A stretch of 64,000 bases of DNA from Mucilaginibacter dorajii. GTDB taxonomy: Bacteria; Bacteroidota; Bacteroidia; Sphingobacteriales; Sphingobacteriaceae. How positions within the stretch are numbered: the first letter of the stretch is position 1; every line of letters starts with the position of its first letter. The notes below the pieces were generated by a model. The model did not search any database, was not told the DNA's origin, and worked only from the letters and a program-made list of their open reading frames with translations. Positions 25,758 through 35,114 of the stretch are shown here, in pieces. Made by a program: the position numbers and the translations under genes. Location of the stretch: NCBI RefSeq assembly GCF_024808255.1, contig NZ_JANTYS010000012.1, positions 1 through 64,000 on the forward strand, read 5' to 3'.

Positions 25758-26603
25758 ATGAGTATGCCTACCAAATCAATGAAAAAAATCCCGCTTCTTT
25801 TACTGGCAATTTGCCTGCTAAGTTCCTTTAAACACAAGGATTTAACCTGGGTAGCCATTGGCGATTCCATCTCCTATCTTAATGATCACCTTAATGAAAC
25901 CGACAACCGGCTGACCAGGGGATACCTAACCCAGGTAACTGAAAAACTGCCATACATACATTACATAAACAAAGGCTACAACGGATGGACATCCGGCGGG
26001 ATAGCCAACCGGATAGACAGCTTGGGCCTCACCAATGCCGATATTTACACTGTTTTTTTAGGCACAAACGACTGGTGGCAAGGTCGCCCGATAGGCACCT
26101 TTAACGACTATAAGAATAACGCGGGTAATAATACCATCTATGGTTCGTTTCGCATTATTATCAACAAACTGCGCACTTTAAACCCTGAAGCTAAGATTGT
26201 GCTGATAGCCCCCATGCAGCGTGTTGATTTTGTGTACCTGTTTGATAAAAACAACACCGCTTACGGATCATACAAGCCCAAAAACGGGCAAACATTAGAA
26301 GCGGTTTGCGGAGCGATAGATTCCATCGGCCAATATGAACACATCCCGGTTGATAACCTGTATCATAACCGTGCGCTGACCTTAGATAAATTGGTAAAAT
26401 TTAAACGGGTAAAAGATCCGGCTACCGGCCAATATGTAAATTATCAATACCCTAAGTTTATAGATATTCCCTTTAACCCCGCGACTGATGAGCACCCTTA
26501 CCCCAAAGAAGCCATGGCGTTAACGTACGACGGCCTGCATCCGTCCGATGATGGTGATGCTGTTATTGCGAAGAGTTTGATTGGGATATTTAAAAAGTTT
26601 TAA
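25758..26603 (+). CDS. Secreted SGNH/GDSL family esterase
   Basis: A 281-residue hydrolase with a signal peptide (hydrophobic 8-24). Block I is GDSIS with nucleophile S37, block III is GTND (N104), and block V is YDGLHPSDDGD with D258 and H261. This is the GDSL esterase set; such enzymes remove acetyl or acyl groups from polysaccharides or lipids in the periplasm. Substrate unknown. In-frame ATGs at 25758, 25764 and 25779 are all possible; 25779 gives the most typical signal peptide (MKKIPLLLLAI). It stands alone, 264 bp from the divergent sigma gene. Confidence 0.85.
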   Translation: MSMPTKSMKKIPLLLLAICLLSSFKHKDLTWVAIGDSISYLNDHLNETDNRLTRGYLTQVTEKLPYIHYINKGYNGWTSGGIANRIDSLGLTNADIYTVFLGTNDWWQGRPIGTFNDYKNNAGNNTIYGSFRIIINKLRTLNPEAKIVLIAPMQRVDFVYLFDKNNTAYGSYKPKNGQTLEAVCGAIDSIGQYEHIPVDNLYHNRALTLDKLVKFKRVKDPATGQYVNYQYPKFIDIPFNPATDEHPYPKEAMALTYDGLHPSDDGDAVIAKSLIGIFKKF

Positions 26604-26658
26604 GAACTGGCATATAATTAACAAATCTATACTTTCGTCCAATGAAACCTTTTTTATA

Positions 26659-27243
26659 ATGGACATTAATATCGATAAAGTACATTCATTTTGGATTTGG
26701 TTCCAGTCTGTAGCCGCCGACTTATTAGAGTATCCATCTAACCAAAACTTAATTTCTCTTTTAGACGCACGTATTACCGATTTGGGAATAACTGCATGGG
26801 AAATTGGTCCGTGGGAGAACGATGACTACTTTCTTGCTATTTCGCCAGGCTTCAACATTAATCATCTTCCATTAACCCAACAAGTAGTTGACTTAGCCCC
26901 GGTATGCGCCGGATGGCATTTTCTTGCATTTAAACCAGCGAAGGGTTGGGAGGGCATTTTGGATATGAAAAATGAAAGCGGTAAAAGAATCAGGGTTAAC
27001 AGCGCCAACTGGGAGTATGTACTTTATCAGTTTGATGATGGCAGTTTTGATATCGACGTCAAAATTGATGAAGTTGATGGTAATGAAGCCACTCGCTACG
27101 ACGCTATTGATTTGGCCCTGGCTGGTTATTTAGGCGAGGAACTATTCATGCAACTGATTCAAAACATTACCATTGTAGATACCTTTGAAAGCAAAGCAAC
27201 CGCTCTCAAATACATAAAAAAGCATATCGAGAGTATTTTATGA
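26659..27243 (+). CDS. Hypothetical soluble protein
   Basis: A 194-residue protein that I do not recognise. It is acidic, lacks signal peptide or membrane helices, and has a mixed alpha/beta look: KVHSFWIWFQSVAADLLEY at the start, a central AWEIGPWENDDYFLAISPGF and APVCAGWHFLAFKPAKGWEG, and a helical end. Tryptophan is unusually frequent. The ATG at 26659 was chosen because an in-frame ATG at 26581 would overlap the preceding esterase by 23 bp. Its stop overlaps the next gene by 4 bp (ATGA), so the two are translationally coupled and may act together. Confidence 0.6.
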   Translation: MDINIDKVHSFWIWFQSVAADLLEYPSNQNLISLLDARITDLGITAWEIGPWENDDYFLAISPGFNINHLPLTQQVVDLAPVCAGWHFLAFKPAKGWEGILDMKNESGKRIRVNSANWEYVLYQFDDGSFDIDVKIDEVDGNEATRYDAIDLALAGYLGEELFMQLIQNITIVDTFESKATALKYIKKHIESIL

Positions 27244-27575
27244 GCGACGAACTTAAAAACAAAGCCTATTCAATCGCGTCAAAGCTTAAGCGCGAGGGTT
27301 ATGATAACGAAGTCATTCGCGCCCGGCTGGACAAGCAAGGTATCCCGGAAGAATTGATTAAGCAGGTGCTAACAAACCTATCCATCCAGCAAATAGTTGA
27401 GGTCAATAAGGAGCAGCAACCGTTTTATAACCTTGCCATGCTAAAAATTGGCATCGGCGTATTTTTAGCTATTGCATCAGCTATATTAATTCCGGGGCAG
27501 GTTTATATTCCTATCGGTTTAATTGTCGGGGGAATCGCGGCGGCGGCTTTCTTTAAAGGAGGCAGAAAGTTATGA
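27240..27575 (+). CDS. Hypothetical small membrane protein coupled to the upstream gene
   Basis: A 111-residue protein. The N-terminal half is a soluble helical domain with a repeat-like SKLKREGYDNEVIRARLDK then EELIKQVLTNLS pattern. The C-terminal half has two membrane helices (about 66-82, LKIGIGVFLAIASAILI, and 86-104, VYIPIGLIVGGIAAAAFF) and ends in GGRKL. It shares ATGA with the upstream gene. Function unknown; a membrane anchor for the upstream soluble protein is one possibility. Confidence 0.6.
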   Translation: MSDELKNKAYSIASKLKREGYDNEVIRARLDKQGIPEELIKQVLTNLSIQQIVEVNKEQQPFYNLAMLKIGIGVFLAIASAILIPGQVYIPIGLIVGGIAAAAFFKGGRKL

Positions 27576-27587
27576 GAAAGGTTGCAT

Positions 27588-27705
27588 CACTCCCGCGAGG
27601 TTAGCGTAGCGTAACCCGCTGGTAAAACTGGTATAAGCTTATAGCTTACGAAGTTCAGCTGAAAGCTGAAGCCAGCGTTTGTCACGAGTTAAAACCTCGC
27701 GGGTG
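27588..27705. repeat. Intergenic inverted repeat
   Basis: CCCGCGAGGTT (27592-27602) and AACCTCGCGGG (27693-27703) are exact inverted copies; inner CGCTGG/CCAGCG and AGCT-rich parts also pair. It folds into one long imperfect hairpin 12 bp after the membrane protein gene. No coding sequence. Confidence 0.5.
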
Positions 27706-27741
27706 TTCAGGTTACCGAGAGGGAATGATAATATAAACCAT

Positions 27742-27897
27742 GTCATTGCGAGTTTTAAAATCAGGGGCCTCTGAAGAGGAAAATGACGTAAAAACTGTCC
27801 TCTCCACCCTGTCATTCTGAGGAACGAAGAATCTATTCGTGAACATACAGAGCGAACGAGCATGGTGTAGAATAGATCCTTCGTTCCTGCCATTGAC
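27742..27897. repeat. Two GTCAT-type palindromic units
   Basis: Unit D (27742-27786) runs GTCATTGCGAG...TTAAAATC...GAAAATGAC and matches units at 48926-48970 and 49286-49330. Unit C (27811-27897) begins GTCATTCTGAGGAACGAAG and closes with the inverted CTTCGTTCC...ATTGAC; it matches 54107-54193 in inverted direction. Both lack coding potential. Confidence 0.6.
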
Positions 27898-28002
27898 ACA
27901 TTTATAACTTACTGATTATTAGAGCTATTTTTAGTGTCATCTGCAATGCCATTATTTCTGCGCAAATAAAACTTACTCAGGATGACAGTCGTTTTAAAAG
28001 AC

Positions 28003-28100
28003 GTCATTGCGAGCGCAGTACGGCAATCTCGTAGCTATGCAGATCGGATTTGTATGGTTTCTCTGTACTGCTACGAGATTGCTTCGTTCCTCGCAATGAC
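28003..28100. repeat. GTCAT-type palindromic unit, family A
   Basis: A 98-bp imperfect palindrome starting GTCATTGCGAGCG and ending CGTTCCTCGCAATGAC, with inner arms GGCAATCTCGTAGC and CTACGAGATTGC. It lies 4 bp past the stop of the minus-strand methyltransferase gene and could serve as its terminator. Related copies occur at 42836, 46970, 49096, 49192 and 54018. With the two repeat features before it, it fills the 27576-28104 gap; no gene is seen there. Confidence 0.7.
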
Positions 28101-28104
28101 ATAG

Positions 28105-29277
28105 TTATTTAGGAGGCCGGGGGCTCAACCTCGCCACAAACATCGTATCCGCCTTATGCTCATACCCTTTAAGCACTTTGCTTTCTTCAAGCTTTAAACC
28201 CAGTTCTTTTACCAGGTAATCAACCACATCTTCATTCTCGCCTTTAAAGGCCGAGCAGGTGATATAGATAAGTGGCTTGCCGGGTTTTAGATATTTGACC
28301 ACGTTTTGTGCTATGTTTTTTTGCAGGCGCTGAAAAAACTCAATTTTGGCGGGCATAAACTGGGCTATCATTTCCGGGGTGCGGCCCCAGGTGCCAGATC
28401 CGCTGCAGGGAGCGTCAAGGATAATGCCATCGAACTGGTAATCGTGCAGGGTTTGATCTACGTTGGTAGTCAGGTCGAGTACTTTTTTCTGGTATTTGGT
28501 GAGACCGGCTAATTGAAAGCGTTCGTCTAAATTAACCAATACCGATTCACGGATATCAGACACCACCAGCTTGATATTAGGCTCATCCTCATGCAGCAGC
28601 AACGATTTACCGCCCGATGCCGCACAGGCATCCCACCAACTATCCCAGCGCTGCGGCCGGAAAAAATCGCCGGTTTGCTGCGATGACAAATCCTGTATCT
28701 CGAACCAGTTTTGTTTAGGAAAAATGGTTTCTAACCGGGTGCCGTTAGGTAACGAGTAACAGCCGTTACCCTCGTCCTTAAATATAACTTCGGCTTTATT
28801 CAGTTCGGCTTTCACTAAATGATCGTAGCCATTGCGTACGCGGATAAACAGATCGGGCTGGCAAAAAAACGATTTTAAGAACGCGCCTTTATCGATACCT
28901 TCCGATATCTGGCCCGTCCATGGAAAAACATCCTCTAACTTAAACGTGGGGTAAGCCGTTTTTACCAGCGCCAGTTTATCATCAATATTAAAATGAATAC
29001 AGGCGGCCCATTCGGGTTTAAAGTGTTGTAAAAACGAGTTGGTATTGGTATTGCATAAAAATTCGGCAACATTCAGGCGTTCATCAGTAGCCAGGTTTGG
29101 CAGTGCCTGCCCAAGGCGAAAGTAACTGTATATTAACCGGTTGGCAACCCGCCTGTCGGTTGATCCCATTTGTTTATTTTGCCTGTAAAAGCCAGGTAAA
29201 AATTTGCTTAAGGGCGTATCAACCGGGTATTCTCCTATTATTCGCTGAAACGTTTTAAGCTGGTTTATAGCCTTCAT
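28105..29277 (-). CDS. RsmB/NOP2-Sun family RNA m5C methyltransferase
   Basis: A 390-residue SAM-dependent RNA cytosine-5 methyltransferase. The SAM-binding loop is DACAASGGKSLLL (216-228), motif IV is DAPCSGSGTWGRTPE with C291, and motif VI is YITCSAF with the catalytic C341. The family methylates C5 of a cytosine in 16S rRNA (RsmB-like) or tRNA. The N-terminal helical part (1-120) matches the RsmB N-terminal domain in position only. It overlaps the next gene upstream (ATGA at 29274-29277), so it belongs to a guaA - lipoprotein - methyltransferase operon. Confidence 0.85.
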   Translation of the reverse strand: MKAINQLKTFQRIIGEYPVDTPLSKFLPGFYRQNKQMGSTDRRVANRLIYSYFRLGQALPNLATDERLNVAEFLCNTNTNSFLQHFKPEWAACIHFNIDDKLALVKTAYPTFKLEDVFPWTGQISEGIDKGAFLKSFFCQPDLFIRVRNGYDHLVKAELNKAEVIFKDEGNGCYSLPNGTRLETIFPKQNWFEIQDLSSQQTGDFFRPQRWDSWWDACAASGGKSLLLHEDEPNIKLVVSDIRESVLVNLDERFQLAGLTKYQKKVLDLTTNVDQTLHDYQFDGIILDAPCSGSGTWGRTPEMIAQFMPAKIEFFQRLQKNIAQNVVKYLKPGKPLIYITCSAFKGENEDVVDYLVKELGLKLEESKVLKGYEHKADTMFVARLSPRPPK

Positions 29278-30518
29278 TCTACGGGTTTTAACTCAAAGTT
29301 ACTATACATAAGCACATTTACATGCGTATTTACCCAACCTAAGCCCGCTTTTTTAATAAAATGGAAGTTGTTGTGTAAACCGGTAAAATCTGCCTTATCT
29401 AACGACGCAAAATTAGCATCCATTAATTGTTTGCCAAAATACATTCCTTCATCAAACCCCTTAAAAGCAAAATCTGTTGGCTCAATGTGGTAAACGCGGT
29501 GATATACCCGCACAAACTCCATACTGGCGTCAGACTTGTAATCAATCTGGTCGGCAGATGTGATGTGGGTTTTCAGGCGCTGTAAAATATCGATCTTTAA
29601 AAAACTGAATTTTTCCCAGCTTGGGTGTCCAAACAATACAACCGGGTAATGCCGGTTCAGGGTATCTAATGATTTTAAAATCACATTCAAAAAAGCCTGG
29701 TCGGTAGCGGCTACCACAAACACATTCCGGTCTGTTTTGGATAACTGAGGTAACAAGCCAGCGAGTTGTCCTTTGGTAATGGTAGCAATAATTAGCTTTG
29801 TTTTCTTTTTGCTTAAGCTATCTGTAGCGTTTTTAAACCCGCGCACATAATCCTGCTCCTGGCTAAAGCCCGATCTCAGTATAAAAATCTTTTTAGGTTT
29901 TAATTTATCGTTGATGTACTGAGCCGCGCCCCAGCCATGATACTCTAACGGAGGCATCACCGTAATCAGGTTGCCACTGTTAATAGTTGTAGGCGATGCC
30001 GGCGAAAGGGGCGATAATACAGGAGATTTGGTATTCAGTCCGGTAGTAAATACCTTCATCCCGTCGGGAAAAACAGGACCAATAATCAGTTCGCTGCTTT
30101 TAACATTAGGATTAAGGGCAAGACTATGTGCTTGCGAGGCATCATCCTTTGAATCGTACAAACGAAGTTTAAAGTTTGCCCCTTCGGCCGTCAATGAGTC
30201 GAGCGCCAGTTTAAAGCCCTGGTAATACTCCACGCTCATGTTAGCCTTGTTTAAGCCCGGCGAAGTATATTTTGAACCCGGCCTGAGGTGATCAAGCCCC
30301 AAAGGCAAGATCATGGCAATAGTTAAGGGTTTTACTTCAACAGGTTTTACCGGCCTATCGGCAACCTTTGGTTTTTCGGGTACGTTTTCAGCGGGCTTTT
30401 TTACGGGTGCTACCGGCCGCAGTTTTGGAGAACATGCAGCCAGTACCAATGCCGTTATAAAAAACCATAACCATTTATTCCCACTCAATGGTAGCAGGCG
30501 GTTTTGAGCTGATATCAT
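29274..30518 (-). CDS. Lipoprotein with periplasmic-binding (Leu/Ile/Val-binding type) fold
   Basis: A 414-residue lipoprotein, lipobox VLAAC (C29), followed by a Pro/Lys/Val-rich linker (about 30-65) and a two-lobed type 1 periplasmic-binding domain (about 66-410). The domain has TIAMILPLGLDH at its start and ELIIGPVFPDG, FILRSGF and VFVVAATDQAFLN as internal strands. In other bacteria LpoA (LppC)-type lipoproteins have such a fold and assist peptidoglycan synthases; ABC-transporter receptors also use it, but no permease is nearby. The start overlaps the 3' end of guaA by 44 bp; a TTG at 30488 would reduce the overlap. It also overlaps the methyltransferase by 4 bp. Confidence 0.7.
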   Translation of the reverse strand: MISAQNRLLPLSGNKWLWFFITALVLAACSPKLRPVAPVKKPAENVPEKPKVADRPVKPVEVKPLTIAMILPLGLDHLRPGSKYTSPGLNKANMSVEYYQGFKLALDSLTAEGANFKLRLYDSKDDASQAHSLALNPNVKSSELIIGPVFPDGMKVFTTGLNTKSPVLSPLSPASPTTINSGNLITVMPPLEYHGWGAAQYINDKLKPKKIFILRSGFSQEQDYVRGFKNATDSLSKKKTKLIIATITKGQLAGLLPQLSKTDRNVFVVAATDQAFLNVILKSLDTLNRHYPVVLFGHPSWEKFSFLKIDILQRLKTHITSADQIDYKSDASMEFVRVYHRVYHIEPTDFAFKGFDEGMYFGKQLMDANFASLDKADFTGLHNNFHFIKKAGLGWVNTHVNVLMYSNFELKPVE

Positions 30519-32004
30519 ATACTACCCGGTTAATTCCTTTTACGTTGTTGATGATCTCATTACTGATCTTAGCAAGCAAATCATACGGTAAATGGCACCA
30601 ATCGGCGGTCATTCCGTCTAATGATTCTACCGCACGTAAGCAAATCACGTTCTCGTAAGTACGCTCATCGCCCATTACCCCTACCGATTGTACCGGTAAA
30701 AATATAGCGCCGGCCTGCCAAACCTTATCGTAAACACCATATGACCGTAAATTGTTGATATAAATCGCATCGGCTTCCTGCAATATCGCAACTTTTTGCG
30801 GAGTTACATCACCTAATATCCTGATAGCCAGACCAGGACCCGGAAAAGGATGACGACCTAAAATATTAGGATCGATGCCTAAAGCTTTGCCCACACGCCT
30901 AACTTCGTCTTTAAACAAAGTGTTTAGCGGTTCAACAACTTTAAGTTTCATAAAATCGGGCAAACCGCCAACGTTATGGTGCGATTTGATGGTAGCCGAT
31001 GGTCCTTTAACAGAAACCGACTCGATAATATCCGGGTAAATAGTACCCTGGCCAAGCCATTTTACATCCTGCACCTCGTGCGCGGCATCATCAAATACTT
31101 CAATAAATACACGGCCGATAGCCTTACGTTTCTTTTCAGGATCGCTTAAGCCAGCTAATGCATCATAAAAACGTGCTTTAGCGTCGATACCTTTTATATT
31201 TAAGCCCATGTGTTTATACGAATCGAGCACCTGCTCATATTCGTCTTTACGCAAAAGACCGTTATCAACAAAAATACAATGCAGGTTGGCGCCAATAGCA
31301 TGGTGCAACAATACGGCAGCTACCGACGAATCAACACCGCCCGACAAGCCTAACACTACTTTATCATCGCCCAATTTTTCTTTTAAAGCGGCAATAGTAG
31401 TTTCGATGAACGAATCTGGCGTCCAGTCCTGGCTGCAGCCACAAATGTCAACCAAAAAGTTTTCCAACAATTGCTTGCCATCAATACTGTGGGTTACTTC
31501 GGGGTGAAACTGAATGCCATAAGTTTGGGTACCCGTTACCTGGTAAGCCGCAACTTTAACGCTATCTGTACTGGCTATGATCTCGAAGTTATCGCCTATA
31601 CTGGCAATGGTATCACCGTGCGACATCCACACCTGCGAGTTTTCGGGGATATTTTTAAACAGCGGGTTTGCGCGGTTAATAAAATCTAAATTGGCACGAC
31701 CGTATTCGCGGGTGCTTGATGCCAAAACCTCGCCACCGTGAAAATGGGCTACATACTGCGCACCATAACAAACCCCTAAAATAGGGCGGGTGGTATGAAA
31801 CTTTTCGAAATCAAACCGCGGCGCATCTTCCTGCCTCACAGAATAAGGACTGCCGGAAAGGATGATACCTTTTACAGTGCTGTCAATTTCGGGATAATGA
31901 TTGAAGGGGTGGATCTCACAGTAAATATTGAGCTCCCTGACGCGGCGCGCTATAAGTTGGGTGAATTGCGAGCCAAAGTCAAGAATGAGGATTTTTTCTT
32001 GCAT
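30475..32004 (-). CDS. guaA: GMP synthase (glutamine-hydrolysing)
   Basis: A 509-residue enzyme that converts XMP, ATP and glutamine to GMP, the last step of guanine nucleotide synthesis. The N-terminal class I amidotransferase has the nucleophile C79 (GVCYGAQ) and the H167/E169 pair (FHPEV). The ATP-pyrophosphatase PP-loop is SGGVDSS (221-227), and the C-terminal dimerisation domain holds HPFPGPGLAIR and closes with PPATIEWE. Length and all motifs are complete. The ATG at 32004 gives MQEKILILDFGSQF, the usual beginning; a TTG two codons upstream is less likely. It heads an apparent operon with the lipoprotein and methyltransferase genes. Confidence 0.98.
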   Translation of the reverse strand: MQEKILILDFGSQFTQLIARRVRELNIYCEIHPFNHYPEIDSTVKGIILSGSPYSVRQEDAPRFDFEKFHTTRPILGVCYGAQYVAHFHGGEVLASSTREYGRANLDFINRANPLFKNIPENSQVWMSHGDTIASIGDNFEIIASTDSVKVAAYQVTGTQTYGIQFHPEVTHSIDGKQLLENFLVDICGCSQDWTPDSFIETTIAALKEKLGDDKVVLGLSGGVDSSVAAVLLHHAIGANLHCIFVDNGLLRKDEYEQVLDSYKHMGLNIKGIDAKARFYDALAGLSDPEKKRKAIGRVFIEVFDDAAHEVQDVKWLGQGTIYPDIIESVSVKGPSATIKSHHNVGGLPDFMKLKVVEPLNTLFKDEVRRVGKALGIDPNILGRHPFPGPGLAIRILGDVTPQKVAILQEADAIYINNLRSYGVYDKVWQAGAIFLPVQSVGVMGDERTYENVICLRAVESLDGMTADWCHLPYDLLAKISNEIINNVKGINRVVYDISSKPPATIEWE

Positions 32005-32102
32005 GGGCAAAGATAGGATTTAGATATGAGATGTGAGATATGAGATGTGAGATTTTTGATTTCGGGTTTGGGAATTGGGATTTCGGATTTTTTTTGTTGT
32101 AT

Positions 32103-32211
32103 GAACCGGGATTAAGCAGATTATCTGGATTGACAGAATTTTGACTTGCGTGGCATCCCACATGCAAAGCAAAATCCAATAAAATCTAACGAATCAACTT
32201 AATCCCGGTTC
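32103..32211. repeat. Intergenic inverted repeat, GAACCGGGATTAAG family
   Basis: GAACCGGGATTAAG (32103-32116) is exactly inverted at 32198-32211. The core shares CATGCAAA and CAAAATCCAA with the element at 34455-34559. The rest of the 32005-32314 gap is low-complexity: short GAGATATGAGATG and TCAAAT repeats and a TACTACTTACTACTT run. No gene is seen. Confidence 0.6.
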
Positions 32212-32314
32212 AGATAAAAATCATTTTCAAATCTTCAAATTATCAAATCCTCAAATTATCCCACATCTGCACATCAAAAAATCTTACTACTTACTACTTG
32301 ATACTTACTACTAA

Positions 32315-34225
32315 TCACATCGTTTCCTTTAGCCATTTAAAAAACTCATGCTGCCAAACCAGCGCGTTTTGAGGGTGTAGTACCCAGTGATTTTCGTCGT
32401 GCATTACTATGAGGCGGCTTTTGATGCCTCGCAGCTGGGCAGCCTGGAAAGCTTGCAAGCCTTGCTCTAATGGCACCCTGAAATCTTTTTCGCCATGGTA
32501 TATCAAAATCGGGGTATCCCAATTGGCTACAAAATTACCTGGCGAAAACTCTTTGTATGATTTTTGGGCCGCGGCATTGTTTTTATCCCAGTACGGGCCG
32601 CCGTAATCCCAGTTAGGGAACCACACCTCTTCGGTAGTGCCATACATACTCCTGAAATCAAAAATACCATCGTGCGCTATAAAGGTTTTGAAACGCTTTT
32701 GGTGCATGCCCGCCAACATGTATACTGAGTAGCCGCCATAACTTGCACCTACACAACCCAGGCGGGCTTTATCAACAAAAGATTCCTGGCTAATGTTATC
32801 AATCGCACTCAAATAATCCTGCATGGCCAGGCCGCCATGATCTTTGCTGATCTCCTCGTTCCACTGTGTGCCATGGCCGGGCATGCCGCGACGATTTGGC
32901 GCTACAACAATGTATCCGTTTGATGCCATCAGGTGCAAATTCCATCTAAAGGAATAAAACTGGGTTAAAGCACTTTGCGGGCCTCCCTCGCAAAACAATA
33001 GCGCCGGATACTTTTTGGTTTTATCAAAACCGGGCGGGTATACCACCCATACCAGCATATCCTTACCATCAACCGTTTTTACCATGCGGCGTTCGCTGGT
33101 GCACATCCCGGTTTTGGCATATAGGGCATCATTTACATGACTAAGTTGCTTCATGTTACCGTTGGTAATGTCAACGGTGTATAGTTCATTAGCGTGGTTA
33201 AAGTCGCCACGGGTTACAATCAGCGTGTTGCCCTTTTGGCCAATAATATCGTTGATGTCAAAATCGCCATTGGTAACCTGCGTTATCAATGGCATCATTT
33301 TGGCAAGGCCAGGATAGGTAACGTGAAACAATTGCTCGGTACCATTTATGGGCGCGGTAAAAAACAAACCTTTACCGTCCGCTGCCCATTTATAACCAGC
33401 AACGTGGATATCATCGCGCTGCGCGGTAAGGTTCATTTTAACATCGCCGTTGGCAACTACCAAATCCTGTTTATCGCTTTCGTAGCCATCGCGCTTCATT
33501 TGCAGCCAGGCCATTTGGTTGTGCTGGTTAAAAGTGGGCTGCAAATCGTAACCCTCATTATCGGCAGTTAAATTGGTAGTTACACCGGTAGCAATATCAT
33601 AAGCGTAAATATTGGTATTGGTACTAATGGCGTAGGCCGTGCCAAATTTCTTTTTACAGGTATAAATCACCCTTTTACTATCGCTGCTCCAAACATAACC
33701 CTCATCGCCGCCATCCGGCTTTAGCGGACAATCATATGGCTCATCGGGCATCAAATCTTTAGGTTTACCGGGCTTGCCTTTAAGCATGTGCGATAACATC
33801 ACGTGACCAAACTTGCCATCCTCCCAGGTATCCCAGTGGCGGTAGTTCAGGCTATCATATATCACGGCCTCACTTTTTTTAAGGAGCGGGTAAAAATCGC
33901 TCCCGGCTACCTTTTTAACCTTAACTTCCTTACTGCTGATCTTATATTTTCCGTCCGGCGATATTTTGGTATCGGCCAGCAGCTCATCGGCATTGGTGAT
34001 GGCCGTGGCCCGCCCACCGGTAATGGCAATGCGGTAGGTTTTGGTATCAATCTTATTTTCGGCCACGTTGGGCATGCCTACCGAAAATATCACATACTTA
34101 CCATCTTTAGAAATACCCTTACCGCTCACGCGACCAATTTTCAATAAAAGCTCAGGAGTTAAATTTTGTGCCGATGCCATGCCCGAAATTAGCAGAAATA
34201 TTAAAATAAAGTATTGCTTCTTCAT
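32315..34225 (-). CDS. Secreted S9 family (prolyl oligopeptidase-like) serine peptidase
   Basis: A 636-residue peptidase with a signal peptide (1-19, cut near SAQ). An N-terminal seven-bladed beta-propeller (about 25-380) is followed by an alpha/beta-hydrolase domain (about 385-636). The catalytic triad is S495 in GASYGGYS, D581 in GEKDFRVP and H613 in DENHWV. The family (dipeptidyl-aminopeptidase/acylaminoacyl-peptidase type) trims peptides; here in the periplasm. It stands alone. No regulator adjoins it, and the flanking gaps on both sides hold dispersed repeats. Confidence 0.9.
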   Translation of the reverse strand: MKKQYFILIFLLISGMASAQNLTPELLLKIGRVSGKGISKDGKYVIFSVGMPNVAENKIDTKTYRIAITGGRATAITNADELLADTKISPDGKYKISSKEVKVKKVAGSDFYPLLKKSEAVIYDSLNYRHWDTWEDGKFGHVMLSHMLKGKPGKPKDLMPDEPYDCPLKPDGGDEGYVWSSDSKRVIYTCKKKFGTAYAISTNTNIYAYDIATGVTTNLTADNEGYDLQPTFNQHNQMAWLQMKRDGYESDKQDLVVANGDVKMNLTAQRDDIHVAGYKWAADGKGLFFTAPINGTEQLFHVTYPGLAKMMPLITQVTNGDFDINDIIGQKGNTLIVTRGDFNHANELYTVDITNGNMKQLSHVNDALYAKTGMCTSERRMVKTVDGKDMLVWVVYPPGFDKTKKYPALLFCEGGPQSALTQFYSFRWNLHLMASNGYIVVAPNRRGMPGHGTQWNEEISKDHGGLAMQDYLSAIDNISQESFVDKARLGCVGASYGGYSVYMLAGMHQKRFKTFIAHDGIFDFRSMYGTTEEVWFPNWDYGGPYWDKNNAAAQKSYKEFSPGNFVANWDTPILIYHGEKDFRVPLEQGLQAFQAAQLRGIKSRLIVMHDENHWVLHPQNALVWQHEFFKWLKETM

Positions 34226-34343
34226 TTTGATGGTTTTTAAAATTGAATAAAGGTAGTGGAAAAGGGGTATATGGGACGTGGTTATAATATTGTTCCCTGC
34301 GTTAACCAGGCTTTTTGAATTTTTACTTTTGAATTTTGAATTA

Positions 34344-34451
34344 TTAGGGCGTTGCCTGCGGCCCGGGCTTTTTGCTCATACTGCACAGGCCTTAACCGCG
34401 GCCCACCCTCTTCCCCTCACCCGGCCGGTATCCGCGCCAATCCCTAACGCA
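34344..34451. repeat. Likely dispersed intergenic element
   Basis: It begins TAGGGCGTTGCC and ends CCCTAACGCA, so the ends are roughly inverted, with GC-rich inner hairpin parts (GCGGCCCGGGC and ACCGCGGCCC). The composition contrasts with the AT-rich sequence around it. I recall similar sequence between genes in other Bacteroidota, but cannot verify this here. Confidence 0.4.
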
Positions 34452-34454
34452 TTT

Positions 34455-34559
34455 GTCTGAACCTTGATTTATAGGATTAAAGGATTAACACGATTCCCGA
34501 CTGCCTCATGCAAATCAAAATCCAAAAATCTGATAAATCTGCTTAATCCCGGTTCAGAC
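34455..34559. repeat. Second copy of the GAACCGGGATTAAG-family repeat
   Basis: The ends GTCTGAACC and GGTTCAGAC are inverted copies. The right arm reads CTTAATCCCGGTTC as at 32198-32211, and the core shares CATGCAAA and CAAAATCCAA. The left arm is degraded. With the element before it, this fills much of the 34226-34585 gap; no gene is seen. Confidence 0.5.
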
Positions 34560-34585
34560 AAACTAAAAAATCTTGATACCTGATA

Positions 34586-34963
34586 CTAACTACTTGTTAC
34601 TCCCTTATTCTCTTCCCTTTTTACCAACAAAACCTCATCCCCATCCAGCAACAAATACCCATATTCATAGCAAAACATATATGTCGACCCGGTTTTGGTT
34701 TGATAGATGCTGGTGATATGGTCAAAGTCGAACCCTTTTGCTGCCAACTTTTTGCGGGTGGTTTTGGTTTTACCGGTTGGGTTTAGCTCTTCCAATACGC
34801 GGCGGTTACGGCGCAGGATGTTATTTATATTCCGCACCAGGTTATAGCTATTGCTGTTAAGCTGGTTGTTGTAATTATTGCGGCACAGGTCATTACAGAA
34901 TTTTTTATCGGCCCTACCGTGTAACGGTTCGCCACAGTCCAAACAGTTTCTTTCCGGGTTCAT
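34586..34963 (-). CDS. Hypothetical zinc-ribbon protein
   Basis: A 125-residue protein with an N-terminal zinc-binding knuckle (C7-x2-C10, C23-x3-C27). The rest is basic and helical (NLVRNINNILRRNRRVLEEL and TRKKLAAKGF), then a short beta-like part with YMFCYEYGYLLL. A nucleic-acid or protein-binding role would fit a zinc ribbon followed by basic helices, but it is not shown. No signal peptide. It lies divergently from the ssb gene, 151 bp apart. Confidence 0.7.
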   Translation of the reverse strand: MNPERNCLDCGEPLHGRADKKFCNDLCRNNYNNQLNSNSYNLVRNINNILRRNRRVLEELNPTGKTKTTRKKLAAKGFDFDHITSIYQTKTGSTYMFCYEYGYLLLDGDEVLLVKREENKGVTSS

Positions 34964-35114
34964 GTGCTAAAGTTAGGCAATTATTTATCCGCTTGCAAAC
35001 GCTTACAAATGGATACTATCGACTGTAAACGGTTATTACCCGATTAATTTTCCGGCTTAGCCACACCTTTGTATTGTTAACTCAAACAAATAACAAACAT
35101 TAAAAAATAAAAAC

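Noticed and set aside
27639..27899. 86-codon minus-strand frame
   Set aside because: It spans three different intergenic repeats and lacks a plausible start region or homologous pattern.
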